DNA from: an uncultured Peptococcaceae bacterium
GTDB lineage: Bacteria > Bacillota > Peptococcia > Peptococcales > Peptococcaceae
Length of the DNA: 5,094 nucleotides
Direction of reading: 5' to 3'
Assembly: GCA_902462325.1 (NCBI GenBank)
Contig: CABQBF010000171.1
Span: 1 to 5,094 of the forward strand
Positions 4,782 to 5,094 of this stretch are shown piece by piece. Position 1 is the first letter of the stretch. Each line of letters starts with the position of its first letter. The position numbers were made by a program, and so were the translations under genes. The notes under the pieces were generated by a model. The model was not told where the DNA came from, did no database searches, and worked only from the letters and a program-made list of their open reading frames with translations.

Positions 4782-5094
4782 TTATGCCGCCGGTGGTAAG
4801 CAAACTGCGTTCTGCCGAATTGTCATTTCATGAAGCTGTTTTATTTCCGAACGGACCGGTTTGGCCGCTGGGCTATCCAGTCTCAAATTTTGGGATAAAT
4901 CCTCTGCCAGCTTTGCCACCACACCCGGCGCAAACACATTCTGTAAACCGCAGATTTTTACTGCTGTCTGATAGGGAATAAAGCTATCCAGCGCCGACAA
5001 TTTCATATAACGGTCCGCAGCCCCTGCCCCATCGTTTTGGGCCTTTAAATATAAATCTAACGCTGACAGCGCCGATGTGGCATAGCTGATATAG
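4782..5094 (-). CDS. unrecognised protein, C-terminal 103 residues (runs off the right edge)
   Basis: The frame is open from the right edge to a TAA at 4784-4782. The visible part starts YISYATSALSALDLYLKAQ, goes through an internal M at 5006 (RYMKLSALDSFIPYQTAV) and on to KICGLQNVFAPGVVAKLAEDL, and ends NAVCLPPAA. It looks soluble and mostly helical, with no membrane span. The internal ATG at 5006 has no ribosome binding site and the frame continues upstream, so the true start is outside the window. I do not recognise the family. In Bacillus the gene before menG is often hepS (heptaprenyl diphosphate synthase component 1), but I see no match that would support that name here. It lies 77 bases before menG on the same strand and could be co-transcribed. 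Confidence 0.65.
   Translation of the reverse strand, partial: YISYATSALSALDLYLKAQNDGAGAADRYMKLSALDSFIPYQTAVKICGLQNVFAPGVVAKLAEDLSQNLRLDSPAAKPVRSEIKQLHEMTIRQNAVCLPPAA

Overview
The window is a piece of bacterial chromosome, most likely from an anaerobic, menaquinone-making member of the Bacillota. The evidence is strong GGAGG-type ribosome binding sites, frequent TTG starts, AT-rich intergenic DNA, a DUF2156 protein, a secreted 'stalk'-domain protein of Firmicutes type, and a menaquinone methyltransferase. A clostridial (Peptococcales-like) or Negativicutes genome fits; the sequence alone does not decide between them. No rRNA, tRNA, CRISPR array, transposase or phage gene was seen.

Layout. 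(1) 1-1111, minus strand: a two-gene operon with a DUF2156 protein first, overlapping by ATGA the start of a GNAT-type acetyltransferase that runs off the left edge. (2) 1112-1278: a divergent promoter region. (3) 1279-2343, plus strand: a glutamine-rich, 27-cysteine iron-sulfur protein with two pairs of 4Fe-4S motifs and a C-terminal CxxC...CxxC knuckle. (4) 2374-2419: a long two-way terminator between convergent genes. (5) 2448-3386, minus strand: a secreted protein that joins copper-amine-oxidase-N-like ('stalk') repeats to an RlpA double-psi beta-barrel. (6) 3387-3804: a gene-poor, AT-rich region of about 420 bases. It holds the promoter of the RlpA-like gene, a strand-biased set of TACAA repeats and a minus-strand terminator. 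(7) 3805-3978, plus strand: a likely 57-residue membrane protein. (8) 3979-4704, minus strand: menG/ubiE with its own promoter, ending at the base next to the small gene's stop. (9) 4782-5094, minus strand: the C-terminal part of an unrecognised protein.

The genes do not form one pathway. MenG makes menaquinone, and the iron-sulfur protein probably carries electrons, so both fit anaerobic respiratory metabolism. The DUF2156/GNAT pair and the secreted RlpA-like protein are separate units. The most unusual arrangement is at 3709-3978. The first good terminator for menG transcripts lies beyond the small membrane-protein gene, so menG mRNA should be antisense to that whole gene. No clearly new defence or mobile system is visible. 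The iron-sulfur protein, the small membrane protein and the TACAA-rich region are the least explained parts.
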